Assembly (NCBI RefSeq): GCF_002933815.1
Contig: NZ_BEYR01000002.1
Location: 496,001-560,000, forward strand
Length of the DNA: 64,000 nucleotides
Direction of reading: 5' to 3'
Source: Sphingobacterium sp. HMA12
Lineage (GTDB): Bacteria; Bacteroidota; Bacteroidia; Sphingobacteriales; Sphingobacteriaceae
Shown piece by piece: positions 10,488 through 19,290 of the stretch (within the stretch, counting starts at the first letter, position 1; each line of letters begins with the position of its first letter). Below the pieces are notes generated by a model. The model was given only the letters and a program-made list of their open reading frames with translations. It searched no databases and had not been told where the DNA came from. Made by a program: the position numbers and the translations under genes.

Positions 10488-11138
10488 CTAGATCTTTTTA
10501 TTTAATTCATCTTGCAATTGACGTTTCAGCAATTGTTCTTTTTCCATGGCCTTTTTACGGAATGTCGCAAATTCCTCTTGTGATTGTTCCGCTGTTTTTT
10601 GAAATTCTACGGTATCAACCTTGGCTTTTCGGTAAGAGAATAGGAAGATAAAGGTAGCGACAGCTAAGACTCCAATGATGGTCCAGACCACTGTGCTATA
10701 TAAACCTTTGGATGTATTGATGCCCAAGAATGAAAAGCTATCTGTCTTTTGTTGCTCCTGTGCAAGCTGATCCTTCAATGTCTGAATAGAATCTTGCAAA
10801 TTTTTGGTGTTGGATGAATAATTGCTGGATGAAGATTTTAGGGAATTGATTTCCTTGTGCAGCTTTGCAACAGTATCAACAACATTTCTTTTGACAATAT
10901 CAAGGTTGGATTTGCGTACCATCTTGAAGTCATAATTGTTTTTTGATATATAATTTAAGTGATCAAATTGATTTGCCAAGCTCCCCTTTTTTAGTCCATC
11001 CGGGCTGTATTTGTAAGCGTCATTGGCCTGCTGGGTGGCGGTAACCGGCGCTGCTGCAGGAGTTTGAGCCTGTAATAAAGTGTACGATGAAATAAATAAA
11101 ATCGTAAAGAATACAAATGCTAATCTCAATTTGCTCAT
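10488..11138 (-). CDS. Exported, membrane-anchored coiled-coil protein of unknown function
   Basis: 216 residues. A signal peptide (1-25, ending TLLQAQ) is followed by a polar stretch, a probable coiled coil with heptad-like spacing (about 85-130: VAKLHKEINSLKSS, LQDSIQTLKDQLAQEQQ), one membrane helix (about 147-168, STVVWTIIGVLAVATFIFLF) and a charged C-terminal coiled coil (about 175-216). No catalytic motif is visible. If the signal is cleaved, the middle faces the periplasm and the tail the cytoplasm. Similar proteins in related genomes have, as I recall, carried a tRNA methyltransferase name, for which nothing in this sequence gives support. Neighbours give no clue. Confidence 0.8.
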   Translation of the reverse strand: MSKLRLAFVFFTILFISSYTLLQAQTPAAAPVTATQQANDAYKYSPDGLKKGSLANQFDHLNYISKNNYDFKMVRKSNLDIVKRNVVDTVAKLHKEINSLKSSSSNYSSNTKNLQDSIQTLKDQLAQEQQKTDSFSFLGINTSKGLYSTVVWTIIGVLAVATFIFLFSYRKAKVDTVEFQKTAEQSQEEFATFRKKAMEKEQLLKRQLQDELNKKI

Positions 11139-11288
11139 GTTGTCTATCGTTATTATAATAAGTTTAATCAGGATATTCCAGCTACAGAGCTAGCATATGC
11201 CTGTGATAAATATAAGGAATTATTGAAAAAACGAAAATTGAAAGTGAAATATATTCCGGTTATAGTCTATTTCTTTTTATAGATATCT

Positions 11289-11993
11289 TTATGTTTCGAG
11301 ACCCCAACTTGGCAGATAACGGAGAAATGACATGATTTTCTCTTTATAGATTGCTGTATTTAGCTTAAAATAATAAGCTCCTTTTTTGGAATTTTCTTTG
11401 TCCTTTTCCTGCAATTTGATGATTAAGCCCGATGAGAGTAGTTTTCGACTAAAGTTACGCTTGTCAAGCTCAATATTATAGACTCCTTCATATAATGCTG
11501 CGATTTGCGGAATCGTGAATTTTTCTGGTAGCAGTTCGAATAAAATAGGATAGAGCGCTGCTTTCATACGTAGGCGGTGTTGTGCCGATGATATCATTTG
11601 CTCGTGATCGAATATCAATGTAGGATGCTGTTGTAATGGAAACCATTTTGCTTCGTAATCGTCGCTTAAGATATGTTTATATTGGTGGGTGTCAATCAAT
11701 GCAAAATAGCAGATACTTATCACCCGGTCATTGGGCTCGCGCTTGGGCTCGCCAAAGACACTGCATTGTTCCATATAGACATTTTCGAGACCTGTTAATT
11801 TTTTCAACACCCGACTGGCAGATTCTTCTGGACTTTCGTTGGGTTGAACAAAACCACCCATCAAACTCCATTTATTTCTTTCAGGTTCAAAATCACGCTT
11901 GATCAACAACACCTCTAAGGATTCTCCGTTAAACCCAAATATAATACAGTCTACAGCTAAAAGAATCCCTGAATCTTTTTTATAATATTCCAT
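11289..11993 (-). CDS. araR: AraR: Nudix-domain transcriptional regulator of arabinose use
   Basis: 234 residues: an N-terminal Nudix fold (about 5-140) and a C-terminal winged helix (about 145-230), the layout of the NrtR family. In Bacteroides a protein of this type is the arabinose-responsive repressor AraR. The Nudix box begins G47FVQPNESPEESASR61, but the three catalytic glutamates expected after R61 are V62, K65 and L66, so hydrolysis is unlikely and the fold probably senses a sugar. It is divergent from araB, 318 bp apart, with inverted repeats between. Assignment as AraR rests on fold plus context and is strong. Confidence 0.9.
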   Translation of the reverse strand: MEYYKKDSGILLAVDCIIFGFNGESLEVLLIKRDFEPERNKWSLMGGFVQPNESPEESASRVLKKLTGLENVYMEQCSVFGEPKREPNDRVISICYFALIDTHQYKHILSDDYEAKWFPLQQHPTLIFDHEQMISSAQHRLRMKAALYPILFELLPEKFTIPQIAALYEGVYNIELDKRNFSRKLLSSGLIIKLQEKDKENSKKGAYYFKLNTAIYKEKIMSFLRYLPSWGLET

Positions 11994-12039
11994 TGTCTAT
12001 TGTTTTTTATCTCTTTTCTGACTTCCTCCCGTTCATGAT

Positions 12040-12047
12040 CAAAACTA
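12040..12047 (-). promoter_or_regulatory. Probable -7 box of the araR promoter
   Basis: On the minus strand this reads TAGTTTTG, an exact TAnnTTTG match, 46 bp before the araR ATG. No clear TTTG lies at the normal distance upstream (the nearest is ATTG at 12073-12076), so the -33 box is weak. Confidence 0.5.
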
Positions 12048-12092
12048 TAAAGTGACTAGCTAAAAATAAGTACAATACTTGGTCGGTAACTG

Positions 12093-12110
12093 ATTGAAAA
12101 ATGTTTCAAT
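12093..12110. promoter_or_regulatory. Possible secondary AraR-type inverted repeat
   Basis: ATTGAAA (12093-12099) and TTTCAAT (12104-12110) form a perfect inverted repeat with a 4-nt spacer. It shares the GAAA...TTTC core with the larger repeat at 12165-12204 but has different spacing. It lies upstream of the araR -7 box and could serve autoregulation. Confidence 0.35.
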
Positions 12111-12164
12111 ACAACATGCACAGGCATTTGGGCTCGTCATGATTAACAGGATGAAGTTAATTCA

Positions 12165-12204
12165 TTTTTTTAAATATGAAAATTTTCTTTCATATCTAAA
12201 AAAA
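12165..12204. promoter_or_regulatory. Probable AraR operator upstream of araB
   Basis: TTTTTTTAAATATGAAA (12165-12181) and TTTCATATCTAAAAAAA (12188-12204) are 17-nt arms with a single mismatch and a 6-nt spacer. The core is ATATGAAA-N6-TTTCATAT. It ends 22 bp before the araB -7 box, covering the -33 region, where a bound repressor would block polymerase. The sequence symmetry is direct observation; the AraR link is inference from position. Confidence 0.7.
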
Positions 12205-12226
12205 TAAATGTTTATTTGACACTAAT

Positions 12227-12234
12227 TATTTTTG
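12227..12234 (+). promoter_or_regulatory. Probable -7 box of the araB operon promoter
   Basis: TATTTTTG matches TAnnTTTG exactly, 77 bp before the araB ATG. A TTTG at 12215-12218 is too close to serve as -33, and the correctly spaced position falls in the A-tract beside the inverted repeat, so the promoter may be weak without an activator or relief of repression. Confidence 0.5.
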
Positions 12235-12311
12235 AATGCTTATCTTCGATTGAAGGCATTGAAAAAATAATGTTAGAAACAATTATAAGTTATAAACCAA
12301 ATTCAGCAAAA

Positions 12312-14000
12312 ATGAATGAATCATATGTCATCGGGATAGATTACGGAAGCGATTCTGTCCGCTCTGTATTGGTCGATGCAATTAATGGAGAAGAAATATC
12401 ATCTTCAGTATTTTATTATCCACGATGGAAGAGGGGGGAATACTGCGATGCTGCATCGAGTCAGTTCAGACAACATCCCTTAGATTACATCGAAGGTTTG
12501 GAGGCAACAGTAAAGGATTGTTTACAAAAATCGGGAATAGCGGATGTTGGGCAGGCTGTAAGAGCAATTTCGGTAGATACCACCGGCTCAACTCCAATTG
12601 CTGTCAATGAGCAAGGGGTTCCTTTAGCTTTGCTGAATGAATTTAAGGATAATCCCAATGCGATGTTTGTCCTGTGGAAAGATCATACCGCCGTTAAAGA
12701 AGCCAAGGAAATCAATGACTATAATGAAACAAGTGCTGTTGATTATTTGAAATACGTTGGTGGTGTTTATTCCTCGGAATGGTTTTGGGCTAAGTTACTT
12801 CATATTTTTAGAGTTGACGAGCAAGTTCGTAAAGCGACATTTAGCTGGGTTGAGCATTGTGATTATATTCCCTTTTTATTGACAGGAGGTACGCATGCAT
12901 CTGCGATTAAGCGTGGTGTATGTTCTGCTGGGCATAAGTCGCTTTGGGCAGCAGCATTTGGCGGCCTGCCTCCAAATGCTTTCTTTAGGGATATTGATCC
13001 GCTATTGGATGGTATTGTGGATCGCTTATTTTCAGAGACTTATACGGCAGATAAACCTGCGGGGAATCTTTCAGCCCAATGGGCCGAACGTTTGGGGCTT
13101 TCGACATCAGTAATAGTTGGTATCGGTGCCTTTGATTGTCACATGGGTGCTGTCGGTGGACAGATCGAACCTTATTATCTCAGTAAAGTCATGGGAACAT
13201 CGACTTGTGATATGCTTGTTGCACCAAAAGAAGAGGTTCAAGATACACTTGTGAAGGGAATCTGCGGTCAGGTTGATGGTTCGATCATTCCGGGAATGAT
13301 CGGTATGGAAGCTGGACAATCGGCCTTTGGCGATGCTTATGCTTGGTTAAAACAGGTCTTGCTATGGCCTGCTAAACAGGCGTTACAAGATGTTGAAGGT
13401 CTGAATGATGCTGTCCGTGAGCAAGTTGTGAATGGTTTGGAAGAGAATTTGTTGATCAGTTTAAGCAAAAAGGCGGCAGAATTGTCCGTGACGGCAACTT
13501 CGGAGTTGGCGATAGATTGGTTGAATGGGCGAAGAACACCTGACGCAGATCAATCGTTGAAAGGTGCAATTACAGGATTGCATCTAGGAACCGATGCACC
13601 ACGGATATTTAGAGCTATTGTTGAAGCAACCTGTTTCGGCGCAAAAGCCATTGTGGAACGTTTTGTTGATCAGGGAATTCCTGTTAAAGGGCTGATCGGT
13701 CTTGGTGGCGTTGCCAAAAAATCCCCTTTTATTATGCAGATGATGGCTAATGTCATGAACATGCCAATTCGAATTCATAAGAGTGAACAGACTTGTGCTA
13801 TTGGTGCGGCCATGTTCGCAGCGACTGCCGCGGGGTTATATGACCGTGTTGAGGATGCCATGAAAACCATGGGGCAAGGTTTCGAATGTACCTATGCACC
13901 CGAAGAAAAGTGGGTGCCAATCTATGCTGAACGTTATGAACGCTACAAGGCGCTCGGAACTTTCATGGAAGGGAAAGAATCGTTAGCCATTACTGTTTAA
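12312..14000 (+). CDS. araB: Ribulokinase
   Basis: 562 residues from the ATG at 12312 (MNESYVIGIDYGSDSVRS). A longer frame from a TTG at 12216 would start inside the promoter, so it was rejected. FGGY-family kinase that phosphorylates L-ribulose, the second step of arabinose breakdown. The first phosphate-binding region GIDYGSDSVRSVLVDA and the second, VDTTGSTPIAV, are intact; the C-terminal ATP-site region LIGLGGVAKKSPFIMQMMA is present. Length agrees with the 566-residue E. coli enzyme. First gene of the arabinose operon, 17 bp before araD. Confidence 0.96.
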   Translation: MNESYVIGIDYGSDSVRSVLVDAINGEEISSSVFYYPRWKRGEYCDAASSQFRQHPLDYIEGLEATVKDCLQKSGIADVGQAVRAISVDTTGSTPIAVNEQGVPLALLNEFKDNPNAMFVLWKDHTAVKEAKEINDYNETSAVDYLKYVGGVYSSEWFWAKLLHIFRVDEQVRKATFSWVEHCDYIPFLLTGGTHASAIKRGVCSAGHKSLWAAAFGGLPPNAFFRDIDPLLDGIVDRLFSETYTADKPAGNLSAQWAERLGLSTSVIVGIGAFDCHMGAVGGQIEPYYLSKVMGTSTCDMLVAPKEEVQDTLVKGICGQVDGSIIPGMIGMEAGQSAFGDAYAWLKQVLLWPAKQALQDVEGLNDAVREQVVNGLEENLLISLSKKAAELSVTATSELAIDWLNGRRTPDADQSLKGAITGLHLGTDAPRIFRAIVEATCFGAKAIVERFVDQGIPVKGLIGLGGVAKKSPFIMQMMANVMNMPIRIHKSEQTCAIGAAMFAATAAGLYDRVEDAMKTMGQGFECTYAPEEKWVPIYAERYERYKALGTFMEGKESLAITV

Positions 14001-14017
14001 TCGTTGAATATTTTATT

Positions 14018-14710
14018 ATGTATAATTCAATTAAAGAAGAAGCATACCATTGCAATATGCAACTGCCCAAATTGGGCCTTGTACTTTTTACATTTGGAAA
14101 TGTCAGTGTTGTGGATCGGCAGCATGAAGTTTTTGCCATTAAACCTAGTGGGGTACCTTACGAAGAGCTTTCTCCTGAGCAGATGGTCATTGTTGATTTT
14201 GACGGTAATGTGGTTGAAGGAGACCTAAGACCTTCATCGGATACAAAAACGCATGCTGTTTTATATAAACACTGGAAAGAAATTGGCGGTATTACACATA
14301 CGCATTCCACTTATGCAACAGCATGGGCACAAAGTCAACGCGATATTCCGATTTTCGGAACGACACATGCCGATCATTTAACGACAGATATTCCCTGTGC
14401 TCCGCCAATGAGTGATGAGATGATCGCCGGAAACTACGAGCATGAAACGGGTTTTCAGATTATCAATCACTTTATCGAAAATAAGCTGGATTATAAGGAA
14501 GTGGAAATGATTCTAGTTGGCAACCATGCGCCTTTTGCCTGGGGTAAAAATGGAATGAAGTCTGTTTATAATAGCGCGGTGCTGGAACAAGTTGCCAAAA
14601 TGGCTTTGTTAACAGAACAGATCAACCCCAATGCGCCGAGGTTAAAGTCCGCATTAATCAAAAAACATTATGAACGGAAGCATGGAACCAATGCCTACTA
14701 TGGTCAATAA
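14018..14710 (+). CDS. araD: L-ribulose-5-phosphate 4-epimerase
   Basis: 230 residues, class II aldolase/epimerase family. It converts L-ribulose 5-phosphate to D-xylulose 5-phosphate, the last step before the pentose phosphate pathway. The zinc ligands are in GGITHTHSTYATAWAQ (HTH) and the GNHAPFAWGK motif, and the ending RKHGTNAYYGQ is close to that of E. coli AraD. It lies 17 bp after araB and 45 bp before araA, an operon arrangement B-D-A. Confidence 0.97.
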   Translation: MYNSIKEEAYHCNMQLPKLGLVLFTFGNVSVVDRQHEVFAIKPSGVPYEELSPEQMVIVDFDGNVVEGDLRPSSDTKTHAVLYKHWKEIGGITHTHSTYATAWAQSQRDIPIFGTTHADHLTTDIPCAPPMSDEMIAGNYEHETGFQIINHFIENKLDYKEVEMILVGNHAPFAWGKNGMKSVYNSAVLEQVAKMALLTEQINPNAPRLKSALIKKHYERKHGTNAYYGQ

Positions 14711-14755
14711 TTAGCGGTAATAAAATAACAATAGCAAAAAACTACTATTTAAAAA

Positions 14756-16258
14756 ATGAATATTAATTTGAAAGAACTTGAGGTCTGGTTTATCGTTGGA
14801 AGCCAAGATCTATATGGAGAAGAGACCTTACGCCAAGTTGCACTGCATGCCGAGGAGATCGCAAACTATTTAAACGCACAGAAGGTGATTCCTGTGGCAG
14901 TGAAATATAAACCGATCGTCAAAAATACAGATGAAATTTATGCAACGTTAACAGCTGCCAATAGCGAAAAAAATTGTATCGGTGTCATTACATGGATGCA
15001 TACATTCTCGCCTGCTAAAATGTGGATCAGAGGACTAAAAGCTTTACAAAAACCATTATTACATCTACATACCCAATATAATCAGGATATTCCTTGGAGC
15101 AGTATTGATATGGATTTTATGAATCTCAATCAAAGCGCACATGGCGACCGTGAATTTGGACATATAGTAAGCCGATTGAAAATTGGCCGTAAAGTGGTGA
15201 CAGGACATTGGCAAGACCCTGAAGTATTAGACCGTATTAATGTATGGTCACGTGCCGCAGCAGGTTGGCATGACTGGCAAGGTGCTAAATTTGCGCGGTT
15301 CGGCGACAATATGCGTTATGTAGCTGTTACGGATGGCGACAAGGTGGAAGCGGAATCTCAATTTGGTTTTTCTGTAAATACCTATGCAATTGGTGATTTG
15401 GTTCAGGTTATTAATGCGAGTACCAATGAAGAAATAGACGCATTATTGGCCGAGTACGAAGCTACGTATGAACTGGCAGAAAACGTAAAGGTCGGTGGTG
15501 AATTTCATGACAATCTGATCGAAGCTGCTAAAATTGAAATCGGATTGCGCAAATTCTTAGCGCAAGGCAATTTTAAAGGTTTTACGGATACTTTTGAGGA
15601 CCTGCATGGTATGGTGCAGCTTCCGGGTTTGGCAGTACAGCGCCTAATGGCCGAAGGGTACGGTTTTGCCGGTGAGGGAGACTGGAAAACGCCCGCTTTA
15701 GTCAGGGCATGTAAAGTCATGGGAGCTGGTCTGGCAGGAACGACGGCATTTATGGAAGACTATACCTATCATTTCGATCCGCAAAATGCCATGGTCTTGG
15801 GTTCACATATGTTGGAAGTCGATCCGGCCTTGGCTACAGACAAGCCGCGAATTGAGGTACATCCATTGGGAATAGGCGGCAAAGCGGATCCGGCTCGTCT
15901 CGTATTCAATGGTCAGCGTGGTAATGCACTCAATGCTTCGCTGGTTGATATGGGGACGCGTTTTCGTTTGATCGTCAATAAGGTTGAAGGGGTTTCTGTC
16001 GAAGAAGAATTACCAAAACTTCCGGTTGCCCGGGTATTATGGAAACCGCTTCCAGATATGAAAACAGGTTGTAGTGCCTGGATCATTGCTGGCGGTGCTC
16101 ACCATACCGCTTATAGCTTGAGTTTGACACCCGAATATCTTGAAGATTTTGCGCGCATAGCAGGGTTAGAATATGTGTTGATTGATGAGGAAACTACGGT
16201 TGCGAAACTCGAAGACCAATTGAAGTGGAATGAACTTTATTATTTACTGAGTAAGTAA
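14756..16258 (+). CDS. araA: L-arabinose isomerase
   Basis: 500 residues, equal to the E. coli enzyme. It isomerises L-arabinose to L-ribulose with Mn2+. The N-terminus [18 protein letters not shown] is diagnostic. The catalytic glutamates are in [10 protein letters not shown] and FMEDYTYHF, and the metal histidines in [12 protein letters not shown] and the [13 protein letters not shown] region. Third gene of the operon; a 74-bp gap then leads to the symporter. Confidence 0.98.
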   Translation: MNINLKELEVWFIVGSQDLYGEETLRQVALHAEEIANYLNAQKVIPVAVKYKPIVKNTDEIYATLTAANSEKNCIGVITWMHTFSPAKMWIRGLKALQKPLLHLHTQYNQDIPWSSIDMDFMNLNQSAHGDREFGHIVSRLKIGRKVVTGHWQDPEVLDRINVWSRAAAGWHDWQGAKFARFGDNMRYVAVTDGDKVEAESQFGFSVNTYAIGDLVQVINASTNEEIDALLAEYEATYELAENVKVGGEFHDNLIEAAKIEIGLRKFLAQGNFKGFTDTFEDLHGMVQLPGLAVQRLMAEGYGFAGEGDWKTPALVRACKVMGAGLAGTTAFMEDYTYHFDPQNAMVLGSHMLEVDPALATDKPRIEVHPLGIGGKADPARLVFNGQRGNALNASLVDMGTRFRLIVNKVEGVSVEEELPKLPVARVLWKPLPDMKTGCSAWIIAGGAHHTAYSLSLTPEYLEDFARIAGLEYVLIDEETTVAKLEDQLKWNELYYLLSK

Positions 16259-16332
16259 TAGCTTGTAAGCCATTTATATACCAATCTTCGGGACATAAAT
16301 GGCTTATTTGATAAATAACCAATTTGGAAAAT

Positions 16333-18033
16333 ATGGAAAAATTTGCAACGGTAGATTACGTTATCTTCGTAGTTTACTTCTTTATCGTGGCAGGCTATGG
16401 CTACTGGATTTATCGCAAGAAGACGAATAGCCTAAGCAGTAGCAAGGACTATTTTTTGGCGGAAGGGTCGCTGACCTGGTGGGCAATTGGCTCTTCATTG
16501 ATAGCCTCCAATATTTCAGCAGAGCAGTTTATTGGAATGAGCGGTAATGGATTTGAAGTTGGAATTGCAGTAGCAGCGTATGAGCTTATTGCTGCGGTGG
16601 CGCTTATCATTGTTGCGGTTTGGTTTATCCCGGTGTATCTAAAAAATAAGATTTTCACCATGCCACAATTTTTAAATAACCGATACAATGAAACTACAAG
16701 CCTTATTATGGCGATTTTTTGGTTGTTTCTGTATGTATTTGTCAACCTGACGTCGATTCTATATTTAGGAGCCATTGCCATTTCTAGTATGGCAGGCGGT
16801 GGAGATAGCTTCCATACGATCACAGTGGCTTTGGCAGTGTTTGCTGTGATTATCACATTGGGAGGAATGCGTGTGATCGGTTTTACGGATGTTATCCAAG
16901 TTGTGGTATTGATTATTGGTGGTATTGCTACAACGTATGTTGCATTAACTTTGGTAAGTGAGCATTTTGGATTAGGCAAAGACGTATTGGCTGGTTTTAA
17001 TAAGTTGATGGAAGATTCGCCGGAGCACTTTAATTTGTTTGTTTCCAAACCTGGGCCAGGGGCTAGTCAGGAAGATATTAATAAATATCTGATGTTGCCC
17101 GGAATAGGGATGTATCTTGCTGGAATCTGGATTGTTAACCTAAATTATTGGGGCTGTAATCAATATATCACGCAGCGGGCTTTAGGAGCTGATTTAAAAA
17201 CAGCGCGTACTGGAATTCTTTTTGCCGGTTTTCTTAAATTGTTTATGCCAATTATCGTAATGCTGCCGGGGATTGCTGCTTACGTATTATATAAAAATGG
17301 AGCGTTGCAACAGGAAATGGCTCCTGGAGGTGTATTTCATGCCGATAATGCTTATTCGGCGATATTAGGTTATCTGCCAAATGGGATGAAGGGGCTTGCA
17401 CTGGCAGCACTTACAGCTGCTATTGTGGCTGGATTGGCTGGAAAGGCCAACAGTATTGCAACGATCTTTACATTGGATATCTTTAAAAAATATATCAATA
17501 AAGAGGCGAGCGAAGCAAAAATGGTATGGGTTGGCAAGATAACTATTGTTATCTCTATTTTGCTTTCCGTTCTATTTACCTGGAATGATGCTTTGGGTAT
17601 CGGTGGCGCCGGCGGATTTACTTTTATCCAGAAATACACTGGATTTATCAGCCCTGGTGTTTTTGCGATGTTTTTATTGGGCATGTTTTGGAAAAGAACC
17701 ACAGGGGCTGCCGCTATTACAGGTCTTGTCACGGGTTTTGCTTTGTCCATATTTTTTAATGAGTTTGCAACAAAAGTATTCGGACCAGAAACATGGATCT
17801 ATACAGCTTATCCCAATAAAGCGGGAGTTTATGAGATTCCATTCCAGATCTGTATGGGACTGGCCTTTGTTTTTACCATGATAGCCATGATAGGTGTAAG
17901 CTTATTCGGACCAAAAGTAAATCCCAAAGCGTTCGTGTTGGATCGTTCGATGTTCAAGGTTGAGCCATCCGTATTGGCATTAATTGTTGTAACCTTATTG
18001 TTAGTGACAGCCATTTATGTTCGTTTTTGGTAA
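16333..18033 (+). CDS. Sodium/solute symporter (SSS family), probable L-arabinose importer
   Basis: 566 residues from the ATG at 16333; a TTG three codons upstream is less likely. About 13-14 hydrophobic helices and the SGLT-like signature WAIGSSLIASNISAEQFIGMSG (helix 2 region) mark it as a sodium-coupled sugar transporter of the inner membrane. The pattern MAGLAGKANSIAT-like segment (VAGLAGKANSIATIFTLDIF) is also typical. Its place between araA and galM makes arabinose the likely substrate, as for the transporter beside araR in Bacteroides. Substrate is inference from context. Confidence 0.9.
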   Translation: MEKFATVDYVIFVVYFFIVAGYGYWIYRKKTNSLSSSKDYFLAEGSLTWWAIGSSLIASNISAEQFIGMSGNGFEVGIAVAAYELIAAVALIIVAVWFIPVYLKNKIFTMPQFLNNRYNETTSLIMAIFWLFLYVFVNLTSILYLGAIAISSMAGGGDSFHTITVALAVFAVIITLGGMRVIGFTDVIQVVVLIIGGIATTYVALTLVSEHFGLGKDVLAGFNKLMEDSPEHFNLFVSKPGPGASQEDINKYLMLPGIGMYLAGIWIVNLNYWGCNQYITQRALGADLKTARTGILFAGFLKLFMPIIVMLPGIAAYVLYKNGALQQEMAPGGVFHADNAYSAILGYLPNGMKGLALAALTAAIVAGLAGKANSIATIFTLDIFKKYINKEASEAKMVWVGKITIVISILLSVLFTWNDALGIGGAGGFTFIQKYTGFISPGVFAMFLLGMFWKRTTGAAAITGLVTGFALSIFFNEFATKVFGPETWIYTAYPNKAGVYEIPFQICMGLAFVFTMIAMIGVSLFGPKVNPKAFVLDRSMFKVEPSVLALIVVTLLLVTAIYVRFW

Positions 18034-18128
18034 ATTGATCACTGTTGAATACTAGAAATTATTATGAACCCTTCCTAATTTAACTAGGAAACTCCATCTT
18101 GAATGATGGAATAAAAACTTAAATACAG

Positions 18129-19277
18129 ATGAATAAGAAAATTATTATTGGTTTGTTGACTTGTGCTTCTTTGGCGTATGGATGTCAGTCCCCTTCGACT
18201 CAAAATAAGCAAGCGGCAACTTCGGCTGATTCTACATCGAGCCAGGCCTTCGATAGTCAGATTGATGGTAAAGAGGTTAAATTGTTTCAATTAAAGAACG
18301 ATAAAATAGCTGTCACACTTACGAATTATGGCGCGCGATTGGTGACATTAAAAGTTCCGAATAAAGACGGTGGTGCTACGGATGTAATTTTGGGTTATGA
18401 TTCAGCGAAGGAATACAAGGAAAACTATAATAATTTTTACGGAGCAATTGTGGGACGCTATGGTAACCGCATCGGTAAAGCTTCTTTCAGACTAAATGGG
18501 GAGTCTTATTCCCTGGAAAAAAATGATGGTGAGAATTCGCTTCATGGCGGTACAAATGGCGTATACAACAAAGTGTGGGATGTGGTCAATCGTACAGCTA
18601 CTTCGATAACACTGGCGTATACCTCTCCGGATAAAGAGGCCGGATATCCTGGAACAGTCAAAATGGAGGTTACTTACACACTCGAAGAAAATGGTGGGTT
18701 GGGTATTGATTATCTGGCTACGACGGACAAAGAAACTGTTTTAAATCTGACGAATCATGCCTATTTTAATCTCAATGGTGCTGGCGATTCTTCTATTTTA
18801 GATCATGAACTTCAAATTGATGCAAAGGCGATAACGGAGGTTGATCATGCGTTAATTCCGACAGGAAAGAGTTTGCCCGTTGCAGGTACAGCATTTGATT
18901 TTACAAAACCACAGCTTGTGGGTGCCCATATTGAAGATGAAAATGCGCAATTGAAGATCGGAAAAGGCTATGATCATAATTTTGAACTTAACAAGAAGGA
19001 TGGTTTTCAGAAAGTTGCTGCGGTATATGCTTCGAAAACGGGCATTGAAATGCAGGTCTACACAACAGAGCCGGGCCTGCAATTTTACAGCGGTAATTTT
19101 ATGAAGGACTCAGATCCAAAAGGAAAAGAAGGAAAAGTTTATCCATTCCGTTCAGCATTCTGTCTGGAAACACAACATTTTCCGGATGCACCGAACCATC
19201 CCAATTTTGCATCAACGGTATTGAAACCTGGAGAAAAATATAGTTCAAAAACAACCTACCGATTCGGTGTTAAATAA
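18129..19277 (+). CDS. galM: Aldose 1-epimerase (mutarotase), lipoprotein
   Basis: 382 residues. A lipoprotein signal (MNKKIIIGLLTCASLAYGC, lipid cysteine at 19) places it in the periplasm or outer membrane. The family motifs are NRIGKASFRLNGESY, the histidine region NLTNHAYFNLNG, and the catalytic glutamate in FCLETQHFPDAPNHPNF. It interconverts anomers of free sugars; here it would equilibrate arabinose released by the GH51/GH43 enzymes before uptake. It lies 95 bp after the symporter and 13 bp before the first GH51 gene. Confidence 0.94.
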   Translation: MNKKIIIGLLTCASLAYGCQSPSTQNKQAATSADSTSSQAFDSQIDGKEVKLFQLKNDKIAVTLTNYGARLVTLKVPNKDGGATDVILGYDSAKEYKENYNNFYGAIVGRYGNRIGKASFRLNGESYSLEKNDGENSLHGGTNGVYNKVWDVVNRTATSITLAYTSPDKEAGYPGTVKMEVTYTLEENGGLGIDYLATTDKETVLNLTNHAYFNLNGAGDSSILDHELQIDAKAITEVDHALIPTGKSLPVAGTAFDFTKPQLVGAHIEDENAQLKIGKGYDHNFELNKKDGFQKVAAVYASKTGIEMQVYTTEPGLQFYSGNFMKDSDPKGKEGKVYPFRSAFCLETQHFPDAPNHPNFASTVLKPGEKYSSKTTYRFGVK

Positions 19278-19290
19278 TGAAGTTTAGATC

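Noticed and set aside
12216..12311. TTG-started N-terminal extension of araB
   Set aside because: It would begin inside the promoter box TATTTTTG; the ATG at 12312 starts the conserved kinase sequence.
16449..17048. 199-codon minus-strand frame inside the symporter gene
   Set aside because: Antisense to a clear SSS-family gene; the translation is low in complexity and lacks a family resemblance.
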